A stretch of DNA of 64,000 bases from Sulfobacillus acidophilus DSM 10332. Its GTDB lineage: Bacteria > Bacillota > Sulfobacillia > Sulfobacillales > Sulfobacillaceae. Below the pieces are notes generated by a model that saw only the letters and a list, made by a program, of their open reading frames with translations, was not told the DNA's origin and made no database searches. Location: the NCBI GenBank assembly GCA_000237975.1, contig CP003179.1, forward strand, positions 2,046,001 through 2,110,000, given 5' to 3'. Positions 28,440 through 39,013 of the stretch are shown one piece after another. The position numbers and the translations under genes were made by a program. Within the stretch, counting starts at the first letter, position 1, and each line of letters opens with the position of its first letter.

Positions 28440-29426
28440 TTAATAGCCCCAGGGATGGCGGCGATGCCAATCCCACGCCGTTTGCACAATCGTCGTCAAG
28501 TCGGAAAGCCGCGGGGTCCAGCCCAACCATTGTTGTGCCCGTTCGACCGAAGCCACCAATTGGGCGGGGTCGCCTGCCCGGCGCGGCCCATAGGTGACCG
28601 GAATATCCTGTTGGGTGACCAACCGGGCGGCATCGATCACTTGGCGAACCGAAAAACCCTGGCCGTTGCCTAAATTAAAGGCGTGGGCGCCGGGATGGTG
28701 CTCCAGCCATTCGAGGGCCAAACGGTGTGCTTCCGCCAAATCCAACACATGAATGTAATCGCGTACCGCCGTGCCGTCAGGCGTCGGATAATCGGTGCCA
28801 TACACGGGAACCGGCTCGTTTCGCAAAGCAGCTTGTAATACGCGGGGAATCAAATGGGTTTCCGGATGATGATCTTCCCCCAGGGGAAGGTTCGGGTGCG
28901 CCCCGGCGGCGTTAAAGTACCGTAACGAGACGGATGTGAGCCGGTGGGCTTGATACGCCCAAGCCAACATGTTCTCAATGACCCGTTTGGTCTCCCCATA
29001 AGGATTGGTCGGCCGCGTGGGGGCGTCTTCGGCAATCGGAACCGACATCGGTTCCCCATAAACGGCCGCGGTGGAGGAAAAGACCAGACGGGACACGCCG
29101 GCGTCTTTCATTGCCGATAATAACCGTTCGGTCCCTCCGACATTGTTGTGATAGTAGGCCAACGGGTCGGTCATACTGTGCCCGACCAGCGACAAGGCGG
29201 CAAAATGAATGACCGCGTCGATGTCCTGTTGCCTCAAAACAGCTGTCATTCGCTCGCTGTCCCGGATGTCGGCCGTTACCAGCCGCACCCCGGCAAAAGG
29301 CGCCAACGATTCCCGATGGCCGGTGGTCAGGTTATCCACCACCGTCACGTCATGCCCATGATCAACCAACACACTGACGGTATGGCTCCCGATATAGCCT
29401 GCCCCGCCGGTCACCAATATCCTCAT
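28440..29426 (-). CDS. galE: UDP-glucose 4-epimerase
   Basis: 328 residues from the ATG at 29426, chosen because it overlaps the galK stop as ATGA; an ATG 9 bp upstream is too close to the GGGGAGGA site. Short-chain dehydrogenase fold: NAD motif TGGAGYIGSH, catalytic Ser region SSTAAVYG and the YxxxK pair in NPYGETKR. Interconverts UDP-galactose and UDP-glucose. Last gene of the xyl-gal run. Confidence 0.97.
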   Translation of the reverse strand: MRILVTGGAGYIGSHTVSVLVDHGHDVTVVDNLTTGHRESLAPFAGVRLVTADIRDSERMTAVLRQQDIDAVIHFAALSLVGHSMTDPLAYYHNNVGGTERLLSAMKDAGVSRLVFSSTAAVYGEPMSVPIAEDAPTRPTNPYGETKRVIENMLAWAYQAHRLTSVSLRYFNAAGAHPNLPLGEDHHPETHLIPRVLQAALRNEPVPVYGTDYPTPDGTAVRDYIHVLDLAEAHRLALEWLEHHPGAHAFNLGNGQGFSVRQVIDAARLVTQQDIPVTYGPRRAGDPAQLVASVERAQQWLGWTPRLSDLTTIVQTAWDWHRRHPWGY

Positions 29427-30616
29427 GCCTGCCATTCCTCCCCGTTTACCGCGTGTACCCCCGGCCCCAAATCGGTCACCAAGAACGTCGGATCATAACC
29501 GAAACGACGGCGGTAACGTTCACCCACCGTCGCCTGAAAGCGGTCCAGCGCCGCCGTTTCCACCAGGGAAACGGTCGAGCCGCCAAATCCGGCCCCCGTC
29601 ATGCGACTGCCGATACATCCGGGTACGAGCCAGGCGCTTTCCGCCAGCGTGTCCAACTCCGGCCCGGTCACCTCATAATCATCCCGCAGCGATTCGTGCG
29701 ACCGGCGCATCCATTCCCCGAATTCGGCCAGTCGAGCCTGCATCAGGAGCCCGGGCGCCAACCGGGCGCGCTGATTTTCCCAAATGACATGATGCAACCG
29801 ACGCCTCAGCACCGGATCGGTCACGATGGCGAGGGCCCGGTCGTAATCGTCGGGCGTCAATTTCGCCAAATAGGTGATGGGCCACCCGGCCGAGCGTAAA
29901 GAGGCCAGAATGTGGTCGCACTCCTGCCGACGGGCCTGATAGGGCGATTGGACGAGATGGTGCGGCTTGTTGCTGTTGGTCACGACAATTTTCAACCCGT
30001 CCAACGGTACGGGCACTGATTCATAGGCCAGCGTCGCCGCCGACAACGATATCGCGTGACCGGGTTCGGCCAACGCCACGGCCATTTGATCCATAATTCC
30101 GCACGGTACGCCGACATATTGGGTTTCCGCCTCATGGGCAATCGTAGCCAACGTCACCCGATCGAGCGATAATCCACTGATTTCGGCCAGGACGAAAGCC
30201 GTCACCACCTCTAAAGAGGCCGAGGAAGAAAGACCCGCTCCTTGCGGCAAATTGCCCACATAATAGATATCCGCTCCCGAAATAGCCCAGCCGTGCTGCC
30301 GCATGGCCCACACCACGCCGGCCGGGTAATTGCCAAATCCTCGGTCCTCTCGCAAACTGAGTTCCGATTCCGTGACGGTGACCACCTGCCGGGCGGATTC
30401 CGAAAAAAACCGCCAGCGGTGATCCGCGCGCGGCCGCGCCCAGCACCAGGTGCCTGCCTGTATGGCCGCCGGCAGTACGTAGCCCCCGTTATAGTCGGTA
30501 TGTTCCCCGATTAAATTCACCCGCCCCGGCGAAAAGGCTCCCTTCACTTCGCTCCAGGGTCCGGGCGAAAACCTTAAAAACCGCTCGCGGAGGGAAATCC
30601 CGGTCGTCCTAGTCAT
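29423..30616 (-). CDS. galK: Galactokinase
   Basis: 397 residues, GHMP kinase. The galactokinase signature PGRVNLIGEHTDYN is near residue 31, the ATP-binding GHMP motif is LPQGAGLSSSASLEV, and the C-terminal GxGFGG motif is TGAGFGGSTVSL. Its start overlaps galT (ATGA) and its stop overlaps galE. Phosphorylates D-galactose. Confidence 0.97.
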   Translation of the reverse strand: MTRTTGISLRERFLRFSPGPWSEVKGAFSPGRVNLIGEHTDYNGGYVLPAAIQAGTWCWARPRADHRWRFFSESARQVVTVTESELSLREDRGFGNYPAGVVWAMRQHGWAISGADIYYVGNLPQGAGLSSSASLEVVTAFVLAEISGLSLDRVTLATIAHEAETQYVGVPCGIMDQMAVALAEPGHAISLSAATLAYESVPVPLDGLKIVVTNSNKPHHLVQSPYQARRQECDHILASLRSAGWPITYLAKLTPDDYDRALAIVTDPVLRRRLHHVIWENQRARLAPGLLMQARLAEFGEWMRRSHESLRDDYEVTGPELDTLAESAWLVPGCIGSRMTGAGFGGSTVSLVETAALDRFQATVGERYRRRFGYDPTFLVTDLGPGVHAVNGEEWQA

Positions 30617-31587
30617 CGGCTCGTCCCCCGTACCCGATCAATCGCCGCGCGTAATAACGGGGCCGTCTCCTCGACTAACGACGGATTGGCCGCCGCACCG
30701 GCGCCGGTCTCGGACGAGGAGAGAAATTTGATTTTATCCGCTGCCCGCAAAGGGGGATAAAATTCAATGTGAAAATGATAAAACGGCTCCGTGTCCGACC
30801 GCTGCGGCGGCGTTTGGTGAAGAACCATCATATAGGGAAATTCCCGATTGTAAAGGGCATCCATGCCGCGCGTCACCCACCCGAGGATTTCGGCCAAATC
30901 GTGTTCTTCGGCCTCGTTAAACCGCCTGAGATCCGCCACGTGCCGCGTCGGAGTAATCCACACCCCATACGGAAAATCCGTAAAATACGGCACATAGGCG
31001 GCAAAACGCTCGTTAACCGCAACCACCCGACGACCGTCCGCGACTTCGGCGGCATGAATGTCACATACCAAACAGCGGCCGGTCACCCAATGGTGATCGT
31101 AACACGCCTCCAACTCGGTCCGGATTTTGAGCGGAATAAACGGGTAAGCATAGATTTGCCCATGGGGGTGGGAGATGGTGGCTCCCACTTCCCGCCCGCG
31201 ATTTTCGAAGATCAGAATATATTGATGGTTCGGATCGGCCGCGAGCGCTTCATAGCGCGATCGCCAGAGTCGCACGACGGCCTCCAGGTGCGCCGGCGAT
31301 AACCGCGAGAGCGCCGCCTGGTGATCGGAGGAATACAGCACCACTTCACATTTCCCGTAAGCCGGCCGGGCCCGATAAAGATCGGAGAACCCTTCGGCTA
31401 CCGGACCCGGTTGGGGAGACAAAACCGGAAAATCATTATCATAGATAAATACCTCGTACTGATCGGGCACCCGTCCCGACCCCGGACAAAAAGGGCAGGC
31501 GGTGGCCGGCATATCCGGTCTCAATTGGCGGTTGGCGGCCACCATCGTCCAATCGCGCAATATCGGGTTATATCGTAATTCAGCCAT
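30613..31587 (-). CDS. galT: Galactose-1-phosphate uridylyltransferase
   Basis: 324 residues, HIT-type fold. N-terminal zinc ligands in CPFCPG and the active-site HPHGQ (ISHPHGQIYAYPF) are intact. Transfers UMP between UDP-glucose and galactose 1-phosphate. It leads the galTKE block, 155 bp after the GH3 gene, so it may be read through from xylAB or have its own promoter. Confidence 0.96.
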   Translation of the reverse strand: MAELRYNPILRDWTMVAANRQLRPDMPATACPFCPGSGRVPDQYEVFIYDNDFPVLSPQPGPVAEGFSDLYRARPAYGKCEVVLYSSDHQAALSRLSPAHLEAVVRLWRSRYEALAADPNHQYILIFENRGREVGATISHPHGQIYAYPFIPLKIRTELEACYDHHWVTGRCLVCDIHAAEVADGRRVVAVNERFAAYVPYFTDFPYGVWITPTRHVADLRRFNEAEEHDLAEILGWVTRGMDALYNREFPYMMVLHQTPPQRSDTEPFYHFHIEFYPPLRAADKIKFLSSSETGAGAAANPSLVEETAPLLRAAIDRVRGTSR

Positions 31588-31742
31588 CTACCGCGTCCCC
31601 GTTTCTGTGAGTCTCGTTATGCCCATCTTACCGCTTCCGAGGTGCTTACCGCAGGGATTCGCACAATTCCGGCACTCGTCTCCCCTCGAACATCGTCGGC
31701 CGATCGCCCCGCCCGGCGCCTACGGCGTGAGCACTCCCTGGG

Positions 31743-34073
31743 TCATGAGTGCGCAATCCGAAAAGTGAACCGGTTTCGTTGGGGCCAAATGACACGCTCA
31801 GGCACGGTGAGTCGATGATGTGCGCGGATGTGTTCGGAAGAACTGCCGATCCAGACATCCAGGGTTCCCGGATCAACCGCCCAAGCGCCGGTCGGATGAT
31901 AATAGGCCAAGATTTCGAGCGGCAAGATAAACCGTAACGTCTTTTGACTCCCCGGCTCTAACGGCACCCGGGCATACGCCTTCAGTTCCTTGACCGGTCG
32001 CGTCACGGTGTCCGACGGCATATGCACGTAGACTTGCACCACTTCGTCGCCGGCCCGGGCACCGACGTTTTCCATCTGTACCGCCACATGAACTTCGGAG
32101 GACAGCGGATCGTCGGCATGCCAATCCAGCCGAGCCGTACTCTCGGCATAGGCAAATTGGGTGTAAGAAAGGCCGTATCCGAACGGAAAGCGCGGCGTCG
32201 CCGATGAGTCGACATAATCCCCATGCCAATGCGACCGCCCGCCCGACGGGGTGTGGTTATAATATACTGGCACCTGGCCGACCGTGCGCGGATAACTGAC
32301 CGCCAGACGCCCGGCCGGATTATAATCCCCGAACAAAACGTCGGCCACCGCCGTGGCTCCTTGACCTCCGGGCAGCCAAGCCTCCACTAGGGCATCCACT
32401 TTGTCGATCCAGTCTCCCGTCACCGGTCGCCCGTTGATCAACACCACCACCACCGGAGTCCCGGTTTGACAGATTGCCTCGACTAAGGCCTCTTGGACCC
32501 CCGGTAACGAAAGATCCGTGCGGTCGCGCGACTCCCCGGTAGTGCATTCCAACGTCAGCCCCGCCTTATCCCCCACGACCAAAATCGCCACGTCGGCATT
32601 TTGGGCGACTGCCACCGCGGCCTCAAATCCCGTGCGATCGCTGCCGGTGACGGAACACCCGGCACGATACACCACATCGTCGGGGTTGCCGACCTTTTGC
32701 CGGATCGCGTGATAGATGGTGGGCATATCGCCTAATACCCCGTCCAGGGTCAGGGATTCCGGCAAAGGCTGGGAAAAGACGTTTCCTTGCTCGCGCATCT
32801 CGATTAAAGACTCGATATGACAGGGAAACGCATAATCACCCATGAGATTTCGCACCGAATTGGCGTTAGGTCCGATGACGGCCAAACGAAGCCCCGCCTT
32901 GGGCAAGGGCAATAACTGCCCTTCGTTTTTTAACAAGACGATGGATTCACGGGCCACTTCTAATGCCAGCCGATCGTTTTCCGGTCGGTTAAACACTTGG
33001 TACACCCGGGCCTCGTCCACCCACGGATTTTCGAACAAACCTAACGCCACTTTTTGCCGTAAAACCCGGGATACCGCCTGGTCCAAGCGGCTCACGGGAA
33101 TCCGTCCGCTTTTTACCGCGGCTAACAACGGCTCGCCATAGGCATCCCGATTGGGCAATTCCACATCGACTCCGGCTTCTAAAGCCATGTGCGCTGCCGC
33201 CGTCCGATCAGGCGCCACATGATGATAATCCTCGAGCATGGCGACGGCAAAATAGTCCGACACGGTGGTTCCTTGAAATCCCCATGCCTCGCGCAATATC
33301 TCCCGTAAAAGGCCGACATGCGCATGCAGCGGCACCCCGTCAAGCTCATGGTACGCCGGCATCACCGACTCCAATCCGGCCTCTTTAATCGCCGCCTCAA
33401 ACGGCAGTAACACCATCTCAAACAGCTCCCGCACCGGAATGTGGGCCGGAGCCCAATTCATTCCCCCTTCGGAAAAGCCGTAACCCGCAAAATGCTTGCC
33501 CGTGGCCACGATGCGGTCTGGCCAGCCCGCCGTTTGGAGGCCCTGGATAAACGCTATGCCGAGAGTTGCGGTCAATAAGGAATCCTCTCCGAACGTTTCC
33601 TCCATTCGGCCCCAACGGGCATCGCGGGTGATGTCCAACAAGGGCGCCAATGCTTGGTGGGATCCTACGGCGCGCATTTGTTGGCGGATGACATCCGCCA
33701 TGCGAAACACCACATCCGGATTCCAACTGCTGGCCACCCCAATCGCCTGCGGAAATAAAGTCGCTCCCTGCGCCATATATCCGCTGCAAGCCTCTTCATG
33801 GACCAAAGCCGGGATCTTTAAACGCGTCTGCTCACGCAAAAAGGTCTGGATTTGGTTGGCCAAGCGCGCGCTCGCCTCCGGCGGCAAATTGCTCGCCCCG
33901 CCAATCCGGGTGATTTGCCCAATGCCATGCCGGAAAAGCACCCGCGCTTTGTCTTCGGAAAACTCCAACCCGTCCAAAATCTCATAAACCCAGACCGCAC
34001 TTAATTGCGCCACTTTTTCTTCCAGGGTCATATCGGCTACTAGCCGGGCTACCCGCTCATCAATTTCGGTCAT
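31743..34073 (-). CDS. GH3 beta-xylosidase/beta-glucosidase
   Basis: 776 residues, three-domain GH3: N-terminal barrel with KHFAGYG and the nucleophile Asp in TVSDYFAV, the alpha/beta sandwich (NLMGDYAFP, VVVLINGRPV), and a C-terminal fibronectin III-like domain (YVHMPSDTVTRPVKELKAY). No signal peptide, hence intracellular. The operon with xylAB suggests xylo-oligosaccharides as substrate. Start overlaps the epimerase stop as ATGA. Confidence 0.93.
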   Translation of the reverse strand: MTEIDERVARLVADMTLEEKVAQLSAVWVYEILDGLEFSEDKARVLFRHGIGQITRIGGASNLPPEASARLANQIQTFLREQTRLKIPALVHEEACSGYMAQGATLFPQAIGVASSWNPDVVFRMADVIRQQMRAVGSHQALAPLLDITRDARWGRMEETFGEDSLLTATLGIAFIQGLQTAGWPDRIVATGKHFAGYGFSEGGMNWAPAHIPVRELFEMVLLPFEAAIKEAGLESVMPAYHELDGVPLHAHVGLLREILREAWGFQGTTVSDYFAVAMLEDYHHVAPDRTAAAHMALEAGVDVELPNRDAYGEPLLAAVKSGRIPVSRLDQAVSRVLRQKVALGLFENPWVDEARVYQVFNRPENDRLALEVARESIVLLKNEGQLLPLPKAGLRLAVIGPNANSVRNLMGDYAFPCHIESLIEMREQGNVFSQPLPESLTLDGVLGDMPTIYHAIRQKVGNPDDVVYRAGCSVTGSDRTGFEAAVAVAQNADVAILVVGDKAGLTLECTTGESRDRTDLSLPGVQEALVEAICQTGTPVVVVLINGRPVTGDWIDKVDALVEAWLPGGQGATAVADVLFGDYNPAGRLAVSYPRTVGQVPVYYNHTPSGGRSHWHGDYVDSSATPRFPFGYGLSYTQFAYAESTARLDWHADDPLSSEVHVAVQMENVGARAGDEVVQVYVHMPSDTVTRPVKELKAYARVPLEPGSQKTLRFILPLEILAYYHPTGAWAVDPGTLDVWIGSSSEHIRAHHRLTVPERVIWPQRNRFTFRIAHS

Positions 34074-35029
34074 TGGCTCACCTCGTCCATAGAGACTTCT
34101 ACCGTATAATCCAATTGCCGACGCTCTCCGGGATTTAGTCCGTCGACCCCGGTGACAGTCGGCGGAAGCGACAAGTTGACCGCATTATGCGTCCATGTAT
34201 ACGGCTCGACACAGATATAGGCGCTATCGAGCGAAGGCCGGTAGATGACCAGATGACGAAAAGACGGATCCGGCCGCCAGGCGAACGCAACCGGCCGGGA
34301 CGGATGGCGCATCCAGACGGCCGGATCAACCCCGTCGGCCAGACGATAGCAGGTATCGGCCACGACCGTTCCGGCCGGACGGCCACGATCCAAATCTCGA
34401 AGCACCTGAAGCTCCGGCAACAAGGCGCCCGAAGGCATGCCGTCATGCCCCATGGCCCATTCTTGCCCCGCGGGCAGGGTCACCCGCCAATCATGACCGG
34501 CTAAATTCCAAGTGGTGTGAAATCCCCAGCCGAACGGAATCGCCGCCGGTCCTTCATTTGTCACCACGACCCGAATCCTGACCGTGTAGGCCTCTAAGGA
34601 ATAGGTGACGCGGACATCGACCTGCGATCCGAGATAATCATGAAATCGCTGACGGGCTAATGTAGACGGTACGATCGTCAACCCGCGGGCGGTATCCGCC
34701 ACCTCCCAAGGAAGATCCCAGACAAAGCCGTGCAGATGGTTCGGTCCCTTGGTATCATTTGTGGGCCATCGATACGTGACGTGTTGCCATTCAAAGGTCC
34801 CTCCCCGAATGCGTCCCGGCGGAAACAGCAGAGGAATCCCGTATACATACGGTTCCGCTTGCCACATTGGACGCGAGTCGACCGATCGGAGGAGTTCTTC
34901 ATCGAGGGGCCGGTACACCAGGGACGTGATTTGTCCTCCCCAGTCCGGTACCACCGTCATCCGCCAACCGTCATTTTCCAGAATCCAGCTTTCATCGGCC
35001 GTACGCGTCAGACCGCGGCTTACCTTCAT
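34070..35029 (-). CDS. Aldose 1-epimerase family protein
   Basis: 319 residues; start at 35029 overlaps the xylB stop as ATGA, so the upstream Met codons are rejected. GalM-like beta-sandwich: FPPGRIRGGTF, NHLHGFVWDLPWE with the catalytic His region, and a Glu in CVEPYTWTHNAV. It probably equilibrates anomers of xylose, galactose or glucose released by the glycosidases. Confidence 0.88.
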   Translation of the reverse strand: MKVSRGLTRTADESWILENDGWRMTVVPDWGGQITSLVYRPLDEELLRSVDSRPMWQAEPYVYGIPLLFPPGRIRGGTFEWQHVTYRWPTNDTKGPNHLHGFVWDLPWEVADTARGLTIVPSTLARQRFHDYLGSQVDVRVTYSLEAYTVRIRVVVTNEGPAAIPFGWGFHTTWNLAGHDWRVTLPAGQEWAMGHDGMPSGALLPELQVLRDLDRGRPAGTVVADTCYRLADGVDPAVWMRHPSRPVAFAWRPDPSFRHLVIYRPSLDSAYICVEPYTWTHNAVNLSLPPTVTGVDGLNPGERRQLDYTVEVSMDEVSQ

Positions 35030-36483
35030 GTTTTCGTACGCTCCCACAACGGTATGATTTGTTCTATCCCCTTCAAGTACCCGGCAAACCCGTCTTCGTA
35101 GGTCGCCACCCAGTCCGATCGGGGCGTGGCAACCGCGTGGACCGTTAAGGGATACCGGTCGCTTTGGTTCAAGACGGCGTTTCGCGCAAGCCAGGCCGCT
35201 CCGACCGCCGCGCCCGGATCATGCGCCAAGTCTACCGGTTGATTGAATACGGAGGCCACAATATCTCCCCACAAGGCGCTTTGGGCCCCGCCCCCGGTCA
35301 TGACCCAGCGGCGCGGATTGACACCGCCGGATTCATTCATGGTGACGAAGCTATGTTTCAGGCTATAGGCCACCCCTTCCAAAACGGCCCGGGCCAAGTG
35401 GGCTCGCCGATGTGTGAGGGTCAGGCCGAGAAAGCCCCCGCGGGCCTCGGGGCGAAGAATGGGAGCCCGTTCTCCGTTTAGATAGGGCCAATACAAAAGA
35501 CCGTCGCTCCCCGCCTCGACGGTTGCCGCCTCGTCGTTGATAGCTTGGTATGTGGCGCCGGGATCGAGTTCATCGCGAAACCAGCGAAGCGAGAGCGCGG
35601 CGGCCTGGGTCACACTCATCCAATGCCATTGCCCGGTCTCGGCATGACAAAACGCGTGAATCGAGGGATGCGGCGGCCGTTGATATTGACTCAGCACCCA
35701 AAACAAGACGCCGCTGGTCCCGAGCGAAAGGCCTAAATCACCCGGACGTAATCCTGTTCCCACCGCACTGGCTTCCTGGTCACCGGCGCCGGCGACGAGC
35801 GGCACCCCTTGAAGCCCTGCCGGACCATAACGCACGGTACCCACGATTTCGTGGGATTCCGCCACCGATCCCCACCAGGCGGCCGGGATATTTAATTGCT
35901 CCAGCCAATCTTGCGCCCACGTCCGCCGACGGACATCAAACCCGTAGGTTCCGGAGGCGTCGGTCACATCACTGCCCCAGGACCCGGTCAGAATAAAGCG
36001 GAGCCAGTCTTTCGCCACCGCGACCCGCCGAATCTCGCGATATAGCTCCGGCTGGTGGTCGCGCATCCATAAAAGACGCAAGAGCGTGAAGTTGGTGAGC
36101 GGCTGATTGCCGGTAATCCCTAATAACGTATCCAATCCATAGGTTTGTTGGAGCGCATCGACATAAGGTGCCGTCCGCTGATCGGACCAAAGAATGGCCG
36201 AGCGGAGCGGCTGACCCTGATCGTCACAGACGACCGTGGTATGCATCTGGCCGGTTAGTCCCACGCCCCGAAAAGTAAAATCCGGTCGGCCCTTCACGAG
36301 CGCCGCCAATACCCGATCAAGCGCCCGCCGCCAATCCGCCGGCGATTGTTCGGACCAGCCCGGCTTCGGAGTCGCCGTCGGGTATTCGGCCGTCTCGGTT
36401 GCCAACACGGTGCCCATTTCATCAATGACCACACCCTTAAGACCCTGGGTGCCGACGTCAATCCCCAGAAATACGTCTGTCAT
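35026..36483 (-). CDS. xylB: Xylulokinase (FGGY kinase)
   Basis: 485 residues from the ATG at 36483 with AGGTGA 5 bp upstream. FGGY family: FLGIDVGTQGLKGVVID at the start, TGQMHTTVVCD, and the C-terminal VMTGGGAQSALWGDIVASVFNQ region split by the hinge. It makes D-xylulose 5-phosphate. Directly behind xylA. A gluconate-type FGGY kinase is the alternative, but the neighbourhood supports XylB. Confidence 0.92.
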   Translation of the reverse strand: MTDVFLGIDVGTQGLKGVVIDEMGTVLATETAEYPTATPKPGWSEQSPADWRRALDRVLAALVKGRPDFTFRGVGLTGQMHTTVVCDDQGQPLRSAILWSDQRTAPYVDALQQTYGLDTLLGITGNQPLTNFTLLRLLWMRDHQPELYREIRRVAVAKDWLRFILTGSWGSDVTDASGTYGFDVRRRTWAQDWLEQLNIPAAWWGSVAESHEIVGTVRYGPAGLQGVPLVAGAGDQEASAVGTGLRPGDLGLSLGTSGVLFWVLSQYQRPPHPSIHAFCHAETGQWHWMSVTQAAALSLRWFRDELDPGATYQAINDEAATVEAGSDGLLYWPYLNGERAPILRPEARGGFLGLTLTHRRAHLARAVLEGVAYSLKHSFVTMNESGGVNPRRWVMTGGGAQSALWGDIVASVFNQPVDLAHDPGAAVGAAWLARNAVLNQSDRYPLTVHAVATPRSDWVATYEDGFAGYLKGIEQIIPLWERTKT

Positions 36484-36492
36484 GAACGTCAC

Positions 36493-37629
36493 CTACCGCA
36501 TCCCGAGGAGTAGCTCCGTGACCAACTGATCGAGCTCTTCGTAGGCATATCCCCGTTCCCGCCACCAATTCAAACTCGCCTCGCCGTCGATGGCCGGGCC
36601 TTCGCTATGAAGCTTTTGGATACGGGCCAGGACCGCTTGGATCTCGCCGTCTTGATGAAACCGACGGACTTTCTCGCGATACGCCAAATAGCTCCGCATG
36701 GATCCCCGGGCAAACTGCCACACCCCCTCGATATCCTCCGTCCGGTAGGGATGCGCGTCGAAATGCCGCGGCCCGTCATATCCGCTATCTTCCAACAGTT
36801 TGACCAAATAGAACGTGCCTTTAAGATCATCCGATCCGAACCGTAAATCTTGATCAAATCGGGCAATCCGCTGATCGTTGAGGTCAATATGGAAAAGTTT
36901 TTGCTGGTCGATGGCCTGGGCCACTTCATGCACAGGATTCAATCCGGCCATTTTCGCATGCGCCACCTCGGGATTGACGCCGACCCGTTCCGCGTGATCC
37001 AGCGTTTGGATAAAGGCCAACATCGATCCCACCGTGGGCAGGTAAATATCGCTACGCGGCTCGTTGGGCTTGGGCTCCAACGCAATCCGCATCGGATAGC
37101 CGTTTCGAATAATGTGATCGGTCAACTCGTTTAGGCTCTCCCGGTACCACCGTAGCGCATCCCGGGGATCCTTGGCCGCATCCACCTCGGCTCCTTCACG
37201 ACCGCCCCAAAGGACAAAAATCGTCGCCCCCAACTCGTGTCCCAGATCCATGGCCCGCTTGGCCTTGTCCACGGCAAAGCGACGGACCGCGGGAGCAGCC
37301 GACGTTAAGGCGCCGTCTTTAAAGACAGGATCATAAAACAAATTGACCGTGACCATCGGAACCGCCAGATGATGGTCGTCTAACGCCGCCTTGAATTCGC
37401 GCACAATGCGGTCCCGCTCCGCCGGTGTGGCATCGATGGGCACTAAGTCATTGTCGTGAAGGGTTACCCCATAAGCGCCCAGCCGACTTAACTCCCGCAC
37501 AATGGTAGTCGGGGCGATCGTCGGACGAACGGCATCACCGAACGGGTCACGCCCCCGATTGCCGACGGTCCATAAGCCAAAAGTAAACCGGTCTTCCGGT
37601 TGCGGTACGAATCGCTCCTGGTCTTCCAC
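36493..37629 (-). CDS. xylA: Xylose isomerase
   Basis: 378 residues, GTG start with GAGGAGGAGA before it. The short class I (actinobacterial-type) form: [17 protein letters not shown] at the start, catalytic His in [15 protein letters not shown], the metal ligands in [21 protein letters not shown] and FHIDLNDQR. Converts D-xylose to D-xylulose. First gene of the operon, with the dyad at 37672-37693 over its likely -10. Confidence 0.96.
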   Translation of the reverse strand: MEDQERFVPQPEDRFTFGLWTVGNRGRDPFGDAVRPTIAPTTIVRELSRLGAYGVTLHDNDLVPIDATPAERDRIVREFKAALDDHHLAVPMVTVNLFYDPVFKDGALTSAAPAVRRFAVDKAKRAMDLGHELGATIFVLWGGREGAEVDAAKDPRDALRWYRESLNELTDHIIRNGYPMRIALEPKPNEPRSDIYLPTVGSMLAFIQTLDHAERVGVNPEVAHAKMAGLNPVHEVAQAIDQQKLFHIDLNDQRIARFDQDLRFGSDDLKGTFYLVKLLEDSGYDGPRHFDAHPYRTEDIEGVWQFARGSMRSYLAYREKVRRFHQDGEIQAVLARIQKLHSEGPAIDGEASLNWWRERGYAYEELDQLVTELLLGMR

Positions 37630-37671
37630 GTTTGTCTCCTCCTCTATCCCGAGGACATGAATTAGTTCGGG

Positions 37672-37693
37672 TTGTGATTATTTTAAACCACAA
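37672..37693. promoter_or_regulatory. Putative XylR operator over the xylA -10
   Basis: A 22-bp dyad, TTGTGATT ... AACCACAA (7 of 8 paired), in the gap between xylA and the divergent ROK repressor. It covers a minus-strand TAAAAT that can serve as -10 of xylA. Position and symmetry fit a repressor site. Confidence 0.6.
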
Positions 37694-37818
37694 TCGGCCA
37701 TGACCAAGGGGTTTTACCGTAAAAGTTGCGAAAGATTTTTCCAGCCCTGAAGATTTCACCGGCAAAAGGCCGTGTGGTACGCTAAAGTGGACCATATTGG
37801 CTACGTAGGAGATTTGTC

Positions 37819-38985
37819 ATGCCCATATCCGTTGCACGCCATAGCCTGATGCGCAAAATGAACGAAATTGCCGTCCTGACCGTTGTCCGACGCCATGCCC
37901 CGATTTCGCGCCGTCGCATCGCCGAAATTACCGGTTTGACCAAATCCACGGTCACGGTGGCGGTTCAACGGCTCTTTTCCAAAAATATTCTCATGGAACT
38001 GGGCTCCGTCAGTACCGGGCCGGGTCGGCCCGAAATCATGCTCGGGCTTAATCCCCAAGCGGGTTATATTCTGGGGGCGGCCATCGATGTCGCGACCTAT
38101 CAAATTTTGCTTTTCGATTTAGAAGCCCACATCCTCTCGCAAAAAACGGTCTCCTATGATCCGAACGCCTCACCGGAGACGGTCTTGGAGCAAATCGCAA
38201 AAGACGCGGAAGCCGTGCGCCGTGAAATTCCCCATGAACATTATTGGGGTTTCGGCGTCTCCATTCCGGGCATTATATCCCCTACCGGCGACGTGGTTTA
38301 CGCCCCTAACCTGAAATGGTCTCATGTCCCGGTACGTGCACATTTGCTGGCTCGCTTAGGCGAACCGGTCTATGTCGTCAATGATGCGGACGCCGGAGCC
38401 GTCGCCGAATATTATTTTGGCGAAGCCCAACAAAGCGAGATTCTCCTGTATGTCTCTCTCGGGATCGGGATTGGCGGCGGGGCGGTCTTAGGCGGCAACC
38501 TTTTGCAAGGGACAACCGGTGCCGGAACCGAAATCGGCCATATGGTCATCGTCGACAACGGCCCCTATTGTCGGTGCGGGCGGCGAGGATGCTTTGAAGC
38601 GGTGGCCTCGGTGCGGGCCTTGGTCGAACGCGCCATGCGGGCGCGCGACGTGTGGCAATGGATGAGTCTTGATCAGATATTGGCCGGCTATGCCCAAAAC
38701 GAACCCTGGGCGGTACAGGCGGTGGACGAAACTATGCATTACCTGGAACAAGGTATGGTCAATATCGCCAATATTTTTGATCCCGATACGCTGATATTAG
38801 GCGGTCCCTTAGCCCGGTTAGGAGAAATGCTGCGGGCGCGCATCGCCGTTCGTCTTCACCAGGACACCATCGCCCCCGAACGGCGGGAAATAGCCGTGCG
38901 GCTAACCTCATTAGGCGAATTTACCAGCGCCCTCGGAGCCGGCGCCATGGTGCTGGATACCGCGGTAAGCCGCGAGGAATCCTAG
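37819..38985 (+). CDS. xylR: ROK family repressor, probable XylR
   Basis: 388 residues. N-terminal winged helix (ISRRRIAEITGLTKSTVTVAVQRL), then a ROK sugar-binding domain with GIGIGGGAVLGG and the zinc-binding CRCGRRGCFEAVAS. Divergent from xylA and upstream of the oligosaccharide transporter. Family knowledge and position make it the xylose-responsive repressor of both flanking operons; the inducer is inferred. Confidence 0.88.
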   Translation: MPISVARHSLMRKMNEIAVLTVVRRHAPISRRRIAEITGLTKSTVTVAVQRLFSKNILMELGSVSTGPGRPEIMLGLNPQAGYILGAAIDVATYQILLFDLEAHILSQKTVSYDPNASPETVLEQIAKDAEAVRREIPHEHYWGFGVSIPGIISPTGDVVYAPNLKWSHVPVRAHLLARLGEPVYVVNDADAGAVAEYYFGEAQQSEILLYVSLGIGIGGGAVLGGNLLQGTTGAGTEIGHMVIVDNGPYCRCGRRGCFEAVASVRALVERAMRARDVWQWMSLDQILAGYAQNEPWAVQAVDETMHYLEQGMVNIANIFDPDTLILGGPLARLGEMLRARIAVRLHQDTIAPERREIAVRLTSLGEFTSALGAGAMVLDTAVSREES

Positions 38986-39013
38986 GCACCGATACCCGGT
39001 GCCCATTCACCAT

